From positions 930,001 through 994,000 of the forward strand of contig NZ_FNKL01000004.1 in assembly GCF_900100115.1 (NCBI RefSeq): a stretch of 64,000 bases of DNA. Reading direction: 5' to 3'. The stretch comes from Chryseobacterium soldanellicola. GTDB lineage: Bacteria; Bacteroidota; Bacteroidia; Flavobacteriales; Weeksellaceae. Shown piece after piece: positions 26,007 through 35,614 of the stretch. The notes beneath the pieces are model-generated. The model was given only the letters and a program-made list of their open reading frames with translations, ran no database searches and was not told the DNA's origin. Position 1 is the stretch's first letter, and every line of letters begins with the position of its first letter. A program made the position numbers and the translations under genes.

Positions 26007-26020
26007 TGCAATCGATTACA
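26007..26020 (+). promoter_or_regulatory. Putative GntR operator upstream of the GH28 operon
   Basis: TGCAATCGATTACA, one of five sites with consensus TGnAATCGATTnCA. It lies 140 bases before the GH28 start. A GCAGGAT element is also present at 26060-26066. Confidence 0.65.
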
Positions 26021-26159
26021 AATATTAATAAGCTATTTGAATTTTGAAATGCCGACAGTGCAGGATAATTTTTAATTACAATAATTTTAGATTGCAAAAT
26101 GAAAAGAAATTTTTTTAAATATTAATTTCTCTTTAAAATTTAAACAATTTGTTGGTATT

Positions 26160-27560
26160 ATGAAAAAATATGTTTTATTCTTTTTTACACTGTTATTTTC
26201 AATCCAGATTTCGGCTCAATATAAGCCCTGGACTTCAGCACAACAACCTTTAAAAGAAATTGATGCGCTGAAAAAACAAATTGTAAAACCCAACTTCAGA
26301 AAAAAAGACTATCTGATTACTGATTTTGGTGCCGTTGGTGACGGAAAAACAAAAAATACGGAAGCCTTTAAAAAAGCAATTGAAAAATGCAATGCAGAAG
26401 GCGGAGGAAGAGTTGTTGTTCCAAAAGGAGTTTTTTTAACGGGTGCTATTTATTTAAAAAGTAATGTTAATTTATATGTAAGCGATGACGCCACCATTTT
26501 GTTTAGCCAGGACAGCAACGATTATCCGATTGTTTTTACAAGATGGGAAGGTATGGAATGTATGAATTATTCATCCTTAATCTATGCTTATGAAGAACAA
26601 AATATTGCCGTAACCGGAAAAGGTACATTAGACGGAAATGCAGATCTTGATCACTGGTGGTTTTGGTGTGGAGCCAAACAATACGGTTACAACGAATCCC
26701 GCCCGGGAAGGCAAAACCCTGCACGCGCAAAGCTGCATGAATACATGGCAGAAAAAAAGGATCCGAGAGAAAGAATTTTTGGTGACGGATATTATTTAAG
26801 GCCAAATTTCGTTCAGCCTTATAAATGTAAAAATTTCTATATGGCGGACGTTTTGGTTAAAAATTCACCAATGTGGAATCTTAATCCTGTACTTTGTGAA
26901 AACGTTTTAATTGAAAGAGTAAAAGTTGTCAGCCACGGCCCAAATAACGATGGCTGTGATCCGGAAGCTTGCAAAAATGTCTGGATTAAAGACTGTTATT
27001 TCGATACCGGAGACGACTGTATCGCAATAAAATCCGGAAGAGACGAAGACGGAAGAAGCATCGGAAAACCTGCAGAAAATCATATTATCGAAAATTGTGA
27101 AATGAAAGACGGCCACGGCGGTGTTGTCATCGGAAGCGAAATTGCAGGCGGAGCCAAAAATATTTACGCCATTGGAAATGTGATGGACAGTAAAAATCTT
27201 GACAGAGCACTTCGTATCAAAACAAGCTCAAGCCGTGGCGGAACAATTGAAAATGTCTTTTTCTATAATACAAAAGTTGGTGCTTACAAAGACGCAGCGG
27301 TACTTTTTACCATGTTTTATGAAAAACCGGGTAATTTTATTCCGACGATCAGAAATATCTGGGTAGAAAATTTACAGGTAAAAGATGGCGGAAAATATGC
27401 CGTGCTTTCCAATGCGTATGAAACTTCGCCTGTGACGGATTTCACGATGATCAACGCGAAAATTGACGGCATTGAGATTCCTTACAAAGTTGATTTCTTG
27501 AAAAATGTGACACTGAAAAATGTAACCGTTAACGGAAAACCTTTAACCAATTTTAAATAA
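26160..27560 (+). CDS. Secreted glycoside hydrolase family 28
   Basis: A polygalacturonase/rhamnogalacturonan hydrolase-type beta-helix of 466 residues with a signal peptide (1-19, ISAQ). All four GH28 active-site blocks are intact: NNDGCDPEAC, TGDDCIAIKSG, GHGGVVIGSE and LRIKTSSSRG. In this gene set its likely role is exo- or endo-cleavage of galacturonic acid bonds in rhamnogalacturonan. It starts the plus-strand operon; the next gene begins one base after its stop. A conserved operator lies upstream. Confidence 0.93.
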   Translation: MKKYVLFFFTLLFSIQISAQYKPWTSAQQPLKEIDALKKQIVKPNFRKKDYLITDFGAVGDGKTKNTEAFKKAIEKCNAEGGGRVVVPKGVFLTGAIYLKSNVNLYVSDDATILFSQDSNDYPIVFTRWEGMECMNYSSLIYAYEEQNIAVTGKGTLDGNADLDHWWFWCGAKQYGYNESRPGRQNPARAKLHEYMAEKKDPRERIFGDGYYLRPNFVQPYKCKNFYMADVLVKNSPMWNLNPVLCENVLIERVKVVSHGPNNDGCDPEACKNVWIKDCYFDTGDDCIAIKSGRDEDGRSIGKPAENHIIENCEMKDGHGGVVIGSEIAGGAKNIYAIGNVMDSKNLDRALRIKTSSSRGGTIENVFFYNTKVGAYKDAAVLFTMFYEKPGNFIPTIRNIWVENLQVKDGGKYAVLSNAYETSPVTDFTMINAKIDGIEIPYKVDFLKNVTLKNVTVNGKPLTNFK

Positions 27561-27561
27561 A

Positions 27562-30500
27562 ATGCGAAAAAAATCCATTTTAGCCGGTTTGATCGTTTTA
27601 TCTGCATTTTCATATTCTTTTTCCCAATCAAAATATGGGCAGGAAAACGAAAGAGAGCTGCATTATAAAGAAGATAAAGGCGATTTTTTATTGGTTAACG
27701 GAAAATACAGATTCAACCGTGCGCTGTATGGAAACAATCTCGCTTCAAGGGTAGAAGCCGGAGATTTGCCCGAATTTGCCCTATATCTTCCCGGAATGGG
27801 CGGAAATCTTCAGTTTGTCATTCAGAAAGGAAATTCGTTTAAAAAACTAATTCAGGCAGAAAAAATTGAAACCCGTTATCGTCCGGGCTCAATGCTTTAC
27901 AATATTAAAGATCCTATTCTTGGATTTGGAAGCTTAAAACTGACGGTTTTAGCACAATCCAAAGAAGAAGGGCTGGTTTTAAAAATGGAAACTGAGAATG
28001 TAGATTCCGGCACAAAAATTTACGCTGTTTATGGCGGTGTGAGCGGAAAAACATTCAGCAGAAACGGCGATATTGGTGCCGATCCGGAATCAGGATTCTA
28101 TTTGCTTCCTGAATATTGCATCGGAAATGAATTTCAAATTAATAAAAATCAGTTTGAACTTTCTTATGTAAATAAAAAAAAGGAAATTCAGAGTATTAAC
28201 GGAAGTTTTTCAAACATCAGTTCATTACAATTAACTGATGCTAAAACGCTTGAAAACCTGTCTCAGCTTACACAAAATAATGCCGGGCAGTCTCCTATAA
28301 TTTACGCAACCTATTCACCACAAAAAAAGCCTGTTTACATCCAGATTACAAAAGGAAAATCGACTTCAAAACCTATATCAGACGAACAGCTTGCTATTAT
28401 TTTTAATGAATCGGAACAATCCAGATTAAATCTCACTAGCCGGGTTCAGCTAAAAACTCCGGACTCAGATTTAAATAATTTTGGAGCAGCTTTAGCCGTT
28501 GCTGCAGACGGAATTTGGGAAAGCCCGACCTATTTACACGGCGCCGTAGCCTGGCGTATGCGTTTAAATGCGTGGCGAGGGGCCTATGCAGCCGATGTTT
28601 TAAGCTGGCACGACCGCGCAAAAGAACATTTTCAAAGCTATGCCAATTCTCAGGTTTTGGAGCCTCAAACCGGATCTGTTGAGATGGATACCCTTTTACA
28701 TTTGGCTCGAAATGCCGAAAAAATGGGGAATTCAGTGTTTTCAAGCGGATATATTTCAAGAAATCCCAATGACAATTCAAAGCCGCATCATTATGATATG
28801 AACCTTGTTTTTTTTGATCAGATGTTTTCTCACTTTAATTATACCGGAGATATTGAATTTTTAAAGAAAATGTGGCCCACGATGGTTCGCCATATGGATT
28901 GGGAGAAAAGAAACTTTAAAAGAAACGATCTCTATGATGCTTATGCGGCTATTTGGGCAAGTGATGCGTTGCAATATTCGGGTGGAAAAGTTACTCATAC
29001 TTCTGCTTATAATTACAGAGCCAACATTGAAATGGCAAAACTGGCGAAAATTATTGGCGAAAATCCTCAATCTTACGAAAAAGAAGCTGAAGCCATTTTA
29101 AAAGCAATGAAAAACCAGCTTTGGATTAAAAAAAACGGTTATTTTGCTGAATATAAAGATGCTTTGGGTAATCAGATTCTTCACGATAAGCCGGGAATCT
29201 GGTCGATCTATCATGTTTCGGATGCTTATATTTTAAGCGAATTTGAAAATTATCAGAATACGCAATACATTAATAATTATATTCCGCGCATTCCGGTGCA
29301 GGTAAAAGGAGAATTATCTAAAAATTATTATACATTATCTACAACCAATTGGCAGCCTTACACATGGTCGATTAACAATGTAGCATTAGCAGAAAATTTA
29401 CAAACCGCGTTAGCTTACTGGCAGTCAGGAAGAAACGAAGATGCCTACAGGCTTTGGAAAGGAAATCTGGCGGAAAGCATGTATTACGGAATCAGCCCGG
29501 GAAATTTTGAACAAATTTCTCATTATGACGCTTTTCGAGGTGAATTATACCGTGATTTTGCCGATCCGATCGGAGTTGCTGCAAGAACTTTGACAGAAGG
29601 GCTTTTTGGGGTTTATCCAGAATTGTTAGAGAATAAAATCAACATACATCCAGGTTTTCCCAAAGATTGGAATTTTGCAGAACTGAAGGTTCCAGATTGG
29701 GAATATAAATTCAGCAGAACAGCTAAGCAAACGAATTATTGGTTTAAATCAAATTTTAAGAATGAAATTTCGCTCGAAATGCGTATTCCGGTAAATCATA
29801 CTCAGATACAATCGGTAAAAGTAAATGGCAAAAAAGTAGACTGGACGATACAGCCCAATTCTATTTCTCAACCTTTTGTAAAGCTGGAAACAGAAAAAGC
29901 AAAAGAATTTACTATTGAAATTACCTATTCGGGAGAAGAATTAAAAACTGAAAAAACAGACTACATAAGCTATATTTCTGAAAATCTTCAACTTACCTTA
30001 GATTCAAAAAAGAAGATTAAACAAATCTATGATCCACAGGAATTAATAAAATCCAGAAAAAATAACCGGTTTGATTTAGTTAAAGAAGAAAGAAAAGGAA
30101 CTTTTTTCGTTCAACTCGAGCAAAACGGAACCAAATGGTGGCATCCTGTGAATGTTGACATTCAATATCCTTTACAAATCAACTGGAAAAATAAAACATT
30201 ACAAATTCAATCAAAATCATCTGAAAAAATTAATGGAAAATTGAGTATCAATGGTTTTGTGAAAAATTTTTCAACACAAAAAAATCAATCAACATCAATT
30301 GAAATTCCGACCATTGCTTTAAGCAAAGGAACCAATTTTATTGAGCTTGACTATAACGGAATTAAGCAAAATATTGACATTACAGATTGGGAAATTGAGA
30401 ATAAAGGCGACTTTACTCCTGTTTCATTACAGTCAAAATATAACGAAAAGGTTACCAATATTTTCAGCCAAAAATATCTTTCACCACGTCCAAATATCCC

Positions 30501-31128
30501 TACTCTACAACTTCCGTGGCAGGGAATCGGAAATTGGTGCTATCCTTTGGCAACAGCTCAAATTGATGACAGCGGAGTAATGAAAAATCGGAAAAACGGG
30601 AAGATCGAGTTTCTTGGAATTCCTTTTTTAATCAATAATGACGAAAAAAATATTGCTTTTACAAGTCAATGGGATAATTTTCCGAAATCTATTGAAATCC
30701 CAGTTACGGGAAAAGGTAAAAAAATCTATTTTCTGATGGCGGGGTCTACCAATCCGATGCAGTCGCAAATGACAAACGGTATAATTACTATTAACTATTC
30801 TGACGGTTCTCACTCTGATTTAGAACTTAAAAACCCAGTCAATTGGTGGCCGATTGAGCAGGATATGTATGATGATAATTTTGCTTTTGAAATTCCGGAT
30901 GATAAAATCCCGTACAGAGTAAAATTAAAAACCGGAGAATTATATAAAGGCGGAAGCTTAGCGAAATATTCAGAAATTAAAGGCCTTACAAACCGTGCTG
31001 TTGAAGGCGGTGCGGCAACAATTCTGGATTTGCCTATTGACCCTAAAAAAGAATTAAAATCAATAAAATTAACAACAGTGAGCAACGATGTTGTCATCGG
31101 AATGATGAGTGCAACTGTTTTAAAATAA
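27562..31128 (+). CDS. Large secreted protein, DUF4450-like with six-hairpin glycosidase region
   Basis: A 1188-residue protein with signal peptide (1-21, SFSQ). The N-terminal part (FLLVNGKYRFNRALYGNN, PEFALYLPGMGGNLQF) fits the DUF4450 family. The middle (residues about 300-720) looks like an (alpha/alpha)6 barrel: YLHGAVAWRMRLNAWRGAY, DLYDAYAAIWASDALQYSGG, VKGELSKNYYTLSTTNW and NINPGNFEQ-like SPGNFEQISHYDAFRGE. Beta-sandwich modules follow. It is translationally adjacent to GH28 and is probably an exo-acting glycosidase for a rhamnogalacturonan side structure, but no activity is known to me for this family. Confidence 0.65.
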   Translation: MRKKSILAGLIVLSAFSYSFSQSKYGQENERELHYKEDKGDFLLVNGKYRFNRALYGNNLASRVEAGDLPEFALYLPGMGGNLQFVIQKGNSFKKLIQAEKIETRYRPGSMLYNIKDPILGFGSLKLTVLAQSKEEGLVLKMETENVDSGTKIYAVYGGVSGKTFSRNGDIGADPESGFYLLPEYCIGNEFQINKNQFELSYVNKKKEIQSINGSFSNISSLQLTDAKTLENLSQLTQNNAGQSPIIYATYSPQKKPVYIQITKGKSTSKPISDEQLAIIFNESEQSRLNLTSRVQLKTPDSDLNNFGAALAVAADGIWESPTYLHGAVAWRMRLNAWRGAYAADVLSWHDRAKEHFQSYANSQVLEPQTGSVEMDTLLHLARNAEKMGNSVFSSGYISRNPNDNSKPHHYDMNLVFFDQMFSHFNYTGDIEFLKKMWPTMVRHMDWEKRNFKRNDLYDAYAAIWASDALQYSGGKVTHTSAYNYRANIEMAKLAKIIGENPQSYEKEAEAILKAMKNQLWIKKNGYFAEYKDALGNQILHDKPGIWSIYHVSDAYILSEFENYQNTQYINNYIPRIPVQVKGELSKNYYTLSTTNWQPYTWSINNVALAENLQTALAYWQSGRNEDAYRLWKGNLAESMYYGISPGNFEQISHYDAFRGELYRDFADPIGVAARTLTEGLFGVYPELLENKINIHPGFPKDWNFAELKVPDWEYKFSRTAKQTNYWFKSNFKNEISLEMRIPVNHTQIQSVKVNGKKVDWTIQPNSISQPFVKLETEKAKEFTIEITYSGEELKTEKTDYISYISENLQLTLDSKKKIKQIYDPQELIKSRKNNRFDLVKEERKGTFFVQLEQNGTKWWHPVNVDIQYPLQINWKNKTLQIQSKSSEKINGKLSINGFVKNFSTQKNQSTSIEIPTIALSKGTNFIELDYNGIKQNIDITDWEIENKGDFTPVSLQSKYNEKVTNIFSQKYLSPRPNIPTLQLPWQGIGNWCYPLATAQIDDSGVMKNRKNGKIEFLGIPFLINNDEKNIAFTSQWDNFPKSIEIPVTGKGKKIYFLMAGSTNPMQSQMTNGIITINYSDGSHSDLELKNPVNWWPIEQDMYDDNFAFEIPDDKIPYRVKLKTGELYKGGSLAKYSEIKGLTNRAVEGGAATILDLPIDPKKELKSIKLTTVSNDVVIGMMSATVLK

Positions 31129-31140
31129 ATTTATATCATC

Positions 31141-31164
31141 AATAGGAACGGGCTTTAGCCCGTT
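31141..31164. repeat. REP-like palindrome, copy A
   Basis: AATAGGAACGGGCTTTAGCCCGTT, the reverse-oriented form of an element AACGGGCTAAAGCCCGTTCC-TATT found four more times (35567, 49239 variant, 50633, 52619). Confidence 0.8.
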
Positions 31165-31247
31165 ATAAATAATAAAAAAACCATCAAGGCTTTAGCCGAA
31201 ACTTATTTTAAGATCGACAATGCCTGATTCAATAAAATAATTTAAAA

Positions 31248-33383
31248 ATGAAGAAATTAGTCATATATCTGAGTCTATTTTGCATTGGATTTTCTTCTCT
31301 CAATGCCCAGAAAATTGACCGTCAAAAAGTCGTCCAGCGTCATAATATTGTCAATACAAAAGTTGATACGTTATCTTCTTTAACGGTCGGTAACGGAAAA
31401 TTTGCCTATACCGTTGACATTACCGGAATGCAGTCATTTCCTGAAGTTTACAAAAACGGAGTTTCTTTGGGAACTCAATCCGAATGGGGCTGGAACAGCT
31501 TTCCGAATACTCAAAATTATACATTTGATGAGACCTTAAAAGCTTACGATTTCAACAATACCGGCCGAAAGGCATTGTATAGTGTCCAATTAAAAGAGCC
31601 TGAGCGAAATAAAGGAGCCGTTGAATATTTCAGGGTCAATCAACATCGTCTGCAACTGGGAAATATAGGCATCGAACTGTATAAAAAAGACGGCGAAAAA
31701 GCCAAAATTTCTGATCTGACCAACATTAAACAGACCATCGACCTTTGGACAGGAATTATTACCAGTGAATTCTCTTTGGAAGGAACACCCGTGAAAGTCT
31801 GGACCGCTTCTTTTCAAAATTCTGATAAAATCGGGGTAAAAATTGAATCCGATTTAATTGTTCAGAACAAATTGAAAGTTTTTGCGCACTACCCTTCTCC
31901 GACCGGACAATTTTTGGATGACGCAGCTTTTTACGGCAATGAAAATGATCATTCGACAAAAATTATTTCGTCACAATCAACACAAGGATTAATTCAGCAC
32001 AAACTGCAAAGTACGGATTATTATACTCAGTTTTATTTCACAGATGGAAAATTAAGTGAAGCCGGAAAACATTATTTTGTGTACGAGCCTTCTTCTAAAA
32101 GCAGGACAATAGAATTAAGTGTTGAATTTTCATCTAAAAATCCAAAAAGCAGTAAAACATTATTTTCTGATGCTCAAAAAGAAAGCACTTCAGGATGGAA
32201 ATCTTTTTGGGAAAGCGGTGCTGCTGTTGATTTTGAAGGAAGTACAGACCCGAGAGCCAACGAACTGGAACGCAGAGTTGTTTTATCTGAATATTTAACC
32301 AAAGTGCAATGCGGAGGAAGCAATCCGCCACAGGAAACAGGTTTAACTTTCAATAGCTGGTACGGAAAACCACACACAGAAATGCATTGGTGGCACGGCG
32401 TACATTACGCTTTATGGGGAAGGCCTGAAATTCTAGAAAAGCAGTTGGATTATTATTTCAGATCGTTTGAAAAAGCAAAAGCTTTAGCTCAGAGACAAGG
32501 CTATAAAGGTGTAAGATGGATCAAAATGTCTGACAATGAAGGAAATGAAAGTCCGTCTTCTGTTGCGGCATTTCTAATTTGGGAGCAGCCTCACCTTATT
32601 TATATGACTGAGCTTTTATATCGCAATAATCAAGATAAAAAAATACTTGAAAAATATAAGGATCTGGTTTTTGCTACAGCCGAATTTATGGCAGATTTTG
32701 CTACTTACGATAAAGAAAAAAACCGTTACAACTTAGGTAAAGGAGTGATTCCGGCACAGGAAGTTTTCCCTGCAAAAGACACTTACAACCCTACATATGA
32801 AGTCGCTTACTGGGATTGGGCACTAAAAACAGCACAGCAATGGAAAGAAAGATTGGGCCAGCCAAGAGATAAAAAATGGGATGATGTAATTACAAAATTA
32901 GCTCCGCTTCCGGTTCAGGATGGGGTCTATCTTTCGACCGAATCGGCAAAAGACTCTTTCACATTTCCAAAATGGATGACCGATCATCCGGCTGTTTTGG
33001 GAGCATTGGGAATGGTTCCCGAATCTCCGAAATTAGATAAACAAACCATGAAAAACACCCTTGATATTGTTTGGGAAAGATGGAGCTGGGCAAATACCTG
33101 GGGCTGGGATTTCCCAATGACTGCCATGAATGCAGCACGATTGGGGCTTCCGAATAAAGCGCTGGATGCACTTTTCATGAATATTCAAACCAATACTTAT
33201 CTGAAAAACGGCCATAATTATCAGGACGGTCGACTGCGTATTTATCTTCCCGGAAACGGTGGAGTTTTGACAGCTGTTGCCATGATGCTTGAAGGTTGGG
33301 ACAATTCGAAAGGTAAATTTCCCGGTTTTCCGAAAGACGGGAAATGGAAAATAAAAGCAGAAGGTTTCAAAAAAATGCCTTAA
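31248..33383 (+). CDS. Secreted six-hairpin glycosidase-like enzyme (GH65/GH95-like fold)
   Basis: A 711-residue protein with signal peptide (1-20, LNAQ). An N-terminal beta-sandwich (LTVGNGKFAYTVDITGMQSF) precedes an (alpha/alpha)6-type region with GLTFNSWYGKPHTEMHWWHG, the acidic MSDNEGNESPSSVAAFLIWEQ, and WSWANTWGWDFPMTAMNAARLG near the end. The layout recalls GH65/GH95-clan enzymes, but I cannot place it in a characterised family. The REP-like element before it and a terminator after it suggest it is the last gene of the plus-strand operon. Likely an exo-glycosidase on rhamnogalacturonan-derived oligomers. Confidence 0.6.
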   Translation: MKKLVIYLSLFCIGFSSLNAQKIDRQKVVQRHNIVNTKVDTLSSLTVGNGKFAYTVDITGMQSFPEVYKNGVSLGTQSEWGWNSFPNTQNYTFDETLKAYDFNNTGRKALYSVQLKEPERNKGAVEYFRVNQHRLQLGNIGIELYKKDGEKAKISDLTNIKQTIDLWTGIITSEFSLEGTPVKVWTASFQNSDKIGVKIESDLIVQNKLKVFAHYPSPTGQFLDDAAFYGNENDHSTKIISSQSTQGLIQHKLQSTDYYTQFYFTDGKLSEAGKHYFVYEPSSKSRTIELSVEFSSKNPKSSKTLFSDAQKESTSGWKSFWESGAAVDFEGSTDPRANELERRVVLSEYLTKVQCGGSNPPQETGLTFNSWYGKPHTEMHWWHGVHYALWGRPEILEKQLDYYFRSFEKAKALAQRQGYKGVRWIKMSDNEGNESPSSVAAFLIWEQPHLIYMTELLYRNNQDKKILEKYKDLVFATAEFMADFATYDKEKNRYNLGKGVIPAQEVFPAKDTYNPTYEVAYWDWALKTAQQWKERLGQPRDKKWDDVITKLAPLPVQDGVYLSTESAKDSFTFPKWMTDHPAVLGALGMVPESPKLDKQTMKNTLDIVWERWSWANTWGWDFPMTAMNAARLGLPNKALDALFMNIQTNTYLKNGHNYQDGRLRIYLPGNGGVLTAVAMMLEGWDNSKGKFPGFPKDGKWKIKAEGFKKMP

Positions 33384-33691
33384 AAATTTTACATTCATAT
33401 AGTTTGAAGTCTGTCGGAAACGGCAGGCTTTTTTTGTTATAATCGCATTAGTTTTTTTTCCAATCAAAACACTGTGATATAAAAGATTTACAAATATATT
33501 TTAATCTATTTTTAAAGTTTTTACCTTAATTACATTCAATTCTTACAATAGATCATTACAATTAATGATATAACATTATTATATTAATTGAATCAAAGAA
33601 TAAGTTGTAAAAAATTTGTAACTTGTATTCGGTTATTAGTCAATTTTTTTATTAGTTTTTAGCACTAAAATATATCCCGTTCCTGAAAGTC
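33384..33691. other. Intergenic region with terminator and GntR gene promoter
   Basis: A hairpin at 33407-33430 ends the enzyme operon. The remaining sequence is AT-rich; AAGTTGTAAAAAATTTGTAACTT (33599-33621) is a near palindrome that may be an own-operator of the GntR gene. The TGnAATCGATTnCA motif is absent here. Confidence 0.45.
33407..33437 (+). terminator. Terminator after the plus-strand enzyme operon
   Basis: AAGtCTGtC pairs imperfectly with GgCAGgCTT around GGAAAC, followed by seven T residues. Confidence 0.75.
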
Positions 33692-34738
33692 ATGGCAGAA
33701 ACATTTGAAATCAATATCAATGAACACTCCAGAGTTCCTAAATACAAACAGATTGTAGATTCTATTCTAAACGGAATTGATGGAGGAGAAATTAAGATCG
33801 GAGAAAAAATCCCTTCTATTAATGAGCTTAGTGAATCGTGTTTTCTCTCGAGGGATACCGTAGAAAAAGCCTATAAAGAGCTTCGTAAAAGGCAGATTAT
33901 AGAATCTGTAAAAGGAAAAGGATATTATATTTCACGTATCAATAAAAATGATATCATCAATATTTTTTTCCTGATCAACAAACCAAGTACCTATAAAATG
34001 ATGATTTACAATTATTTCGTCAACGCAATCGGTACAAAAGGGAATGTTGAAATGTATATTTATCACTGTGATGAAACGCTTTTTATTAATTCGCTGAAAA
34101 AGAATCTTGGCGGATTTGATTATTATGTAATTATGCCCCATTTCCGTGATGAACAGTCAAAACACACCAGTTCGACACAGGAAGTGCTCGATATGATTGA
34201 AAAAATTCCGAAAAACAAACTGCTGATCCTCGACAATACAAAACCCAATATTTCAGGGGATTATGGCTCTATTTTTCAGGACTTTGAGCATGATATTTAT
34301 GATGCATTAAAGGAAGGTTTAGATAAAATAAAGAAATATGAAAAAATAATTCTTGTCTATCCTGACAAATCCATTCATCCCTATCCTTTCCGTATTGTTC
34401 GCGGTTTTGAAAAATTTTGTAAGGATTTTAAACTTGATTATGAGATTCTTGACGAAATTTATCCCGATATGGAATTACAGGATAAAGATATTTTTATCAC
34501 CATTCGGGAACGTGATCTTGTGAATTTGGTTAAACAGATCAGACAGAAAAATCTTCAATTAGGAAAAGACATCGGAATTATTTCATATAATGAAACTCCA
34601 TTAAAAGAACTGCTCGGGATTACTGTGATTACAACAGATTTTAAAGCAATGGGAGAATCTGCAGCTTATATGATTCTGAAAAACAAAAAAGAATCGGTGA
34701 ATAACGTTTTTAAATTTATCCAAAGAGATTCTCTGTAA
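33692..34738 (+). CDS. GntR-family regulator with LacI-like sugar-binding domain
   Basis: A 348-residue regulator. Residues 13-82 are a GntR winged helix (PKYKQIVDSILNGIDGGEIKIG, INELSESCFLSRDTVEKAYKELR, GKGYYI). The rest is a periplasmic-binding-protein-like effector domain (IINIFFLINKPSTYKMMIYNYF, DYYVIMPHF, KNKLLILDNTKP, IGIISYNETPLKELLGITVITTDFKAMG in parts), as in AraR-type regulators of arabinose or rhamnose genes. It is the only transcription factor inside the locus, and the palindromes TGnAATCGATTnCA before locus genes are its probable operators, with a rhamnose-pathway sugar as probable effector. Both points are inference. Confidence 0.88.
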   Translation: MAETFEININEHSRVPKYKQIVDSILNGIDGGEIKIGEKIPSINELSESCFLSRDTVEKAYKELRKRQIIESVKGKGYYISRINKNDIINIFFLINKPSTYKMMIYNYFVNAIGTKGNVEMYIYHCDETLFINSLKKNLGGFDYYVIMPHFRDEQSKHTSSTQEVLDMIEKIPKNKLLILDNTKPNISGDYGSIFQDFEHDIYDALKEGLDKIKKYEKIILVYPDKSIHPYPFRIVRGFEKFCKDFKLDYEILDEIYPDMELQDKDIFITIRERDLVNLVKQIRQKNLQLGKDIGIISYNETPLKELLGITVITTDFKAMGESAAYMILKNKKESVNNVFKFIQRDSL

Positions 34739-34783
34739 ATTATCATGTAAATAATTTAAAATAAAGATTTACAAATAAAACAA

Positions 34784-34797
34784 TGCAATCGATTACA
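34784..34797 (+). promoter_or_regulatory. Putative GntR operator upstream of the NTF2-like gene
   Basis: TGCAATCGATTACA, identical to the site at 26007, 36 bases before the start of the gene at 34833. Confidence 0.65.
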
Positions 34798-34832
34798 TAA
34801 AATACAATTTTAATATAAAATGTGATTTAATT

Positions 34833-35276
34833 ATGATTAAAAAATTAATTTTTACCATAAGTTTTTTAATGGTACTGGCTGTTTCAGGACAGAAAAAAAA
34901 TGATAAAGATGCAGTGACTGATGTTGCTGAAAAGCTGAGATTAGCCATGATTAGCGGTGACAAATCAAGTTTAGAATCTTTGATTTTACCGGAGCTAACT
35001 TACGGACACTCAGGGGGACATATAGATGATGCTGCCGAATTTGTTGACAAATTAGTCAGTAAAAAATCAGTTTTTGAAACGATTGATATTACGAATCAAA
35101 ATATTAATATTGTTGGCAACACGGCAATTGTCCGTCATCATTTTTACGCAAAAACCAATGACTTTGGAAAAGGTCCGGGCGATGTGACATTGGATGTTTT
35201 ACTGGTCTGGGCAAAAGTAAAAAACGACTGGAAATTACTGGCCCGGCAAGCTGTAAAATCTGAAAAGAAAAAATAA
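34833..35276 (+). CDS. Secreted NTF2-like (DUF4440) protein
   Basis: A 147-residue protein with signal peptide (1-19, VSGQ) and a single NTF2/SnoaL-like domain: AEKLRLAMISGDKSSLESLILPELTYGHSGG, DITNQNINIVGNTAIVRHHFYA, LDVLLVWAKVKNDWKLLARQAV (each in part). DUF4440 domains often bind or isomerise small molecules; the actual role is unknown. The identical operator sequence before this gene and before GH28 indicates that it belongs to the same regulon, which makes it a candidate auxiliary factor for sugar processing. Confidence 0.82.
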   Translation: MIKKLIFTISFLMVLAVSGQKKNDKDAVTDVAEKLRLAMISGDKSSLESLILPELTYGHSGGHIDDAAEFVDKLVSKKSVFETIDITNQNINIVGNTAIVRHHFYAKTNDFGKGPGDVTLDVLLVWAKVKNDWKLLARQAVKSEKKK

Positions 35277-35300
35277 ACTTTAAATTAAATTATAATAAAT

Positions 35301-35334
35301 AAAATTCGCAAGGCTTACTTTGCGAATTTTTATT
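35301..35334 (+). terminator. Terminator of the NTF2-like gene
   Basis: AAAATTCGCAA pairs with TTGCGAATTTTT around a short loop, between convergent genes. Confidence 0.85.
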
Positions 35335-35566
35335 TTGAAGCTGTTGAATTTTTTTGACGCAAAGTTTTATTTATGATCTAATATTTTAAGTAAGCAAAGA
35401 ATGGATTAATAAATTGATTATTAATACATTATATTCATCAACGGTTTTATCGCTTTACTTTACCTAAATATGCATTTTCCAAATTAAATCTTTTTAAAAT
35501 ATTCTGAAACAAGCAAACAGAATTGTAAACTTTGACTAAAGTCAATAAGAATCTGTTACAATGAAA

Positions 35567-35592
35567 AACGGGCTAAAGCCCGTTCCTATTGA
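35567..35592. repeat. REP-like palindrome, copy B
   Basis: AACGGGCTAAAGCCCGTT followed by CCTATTGA, just downstream of the L-lactate dehydrogenase gene. Confidence 0.8.
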
Positions 35593-35614
35593 ATATTAAT
35601 ATACTTTAAAGATT

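Larger units (their letters stand above)
35277..35614. other. Convergent intergenic region with terminator and REP-like element
   Basis: Holds the terminator at 35301-35334, a small palindrome TTGACTAAAGTCAA (35532-35545), and the REP-like element AACGGGCTAAAGCCCGTT at 35567-35584. No gene seen. Confidence 0.6.

Noticed and set aside
28436..28780. Minus-strand 114-codon frame inside the DUF4450-like gene
   Set aside because: Shadow frame of a well-supported coding region.
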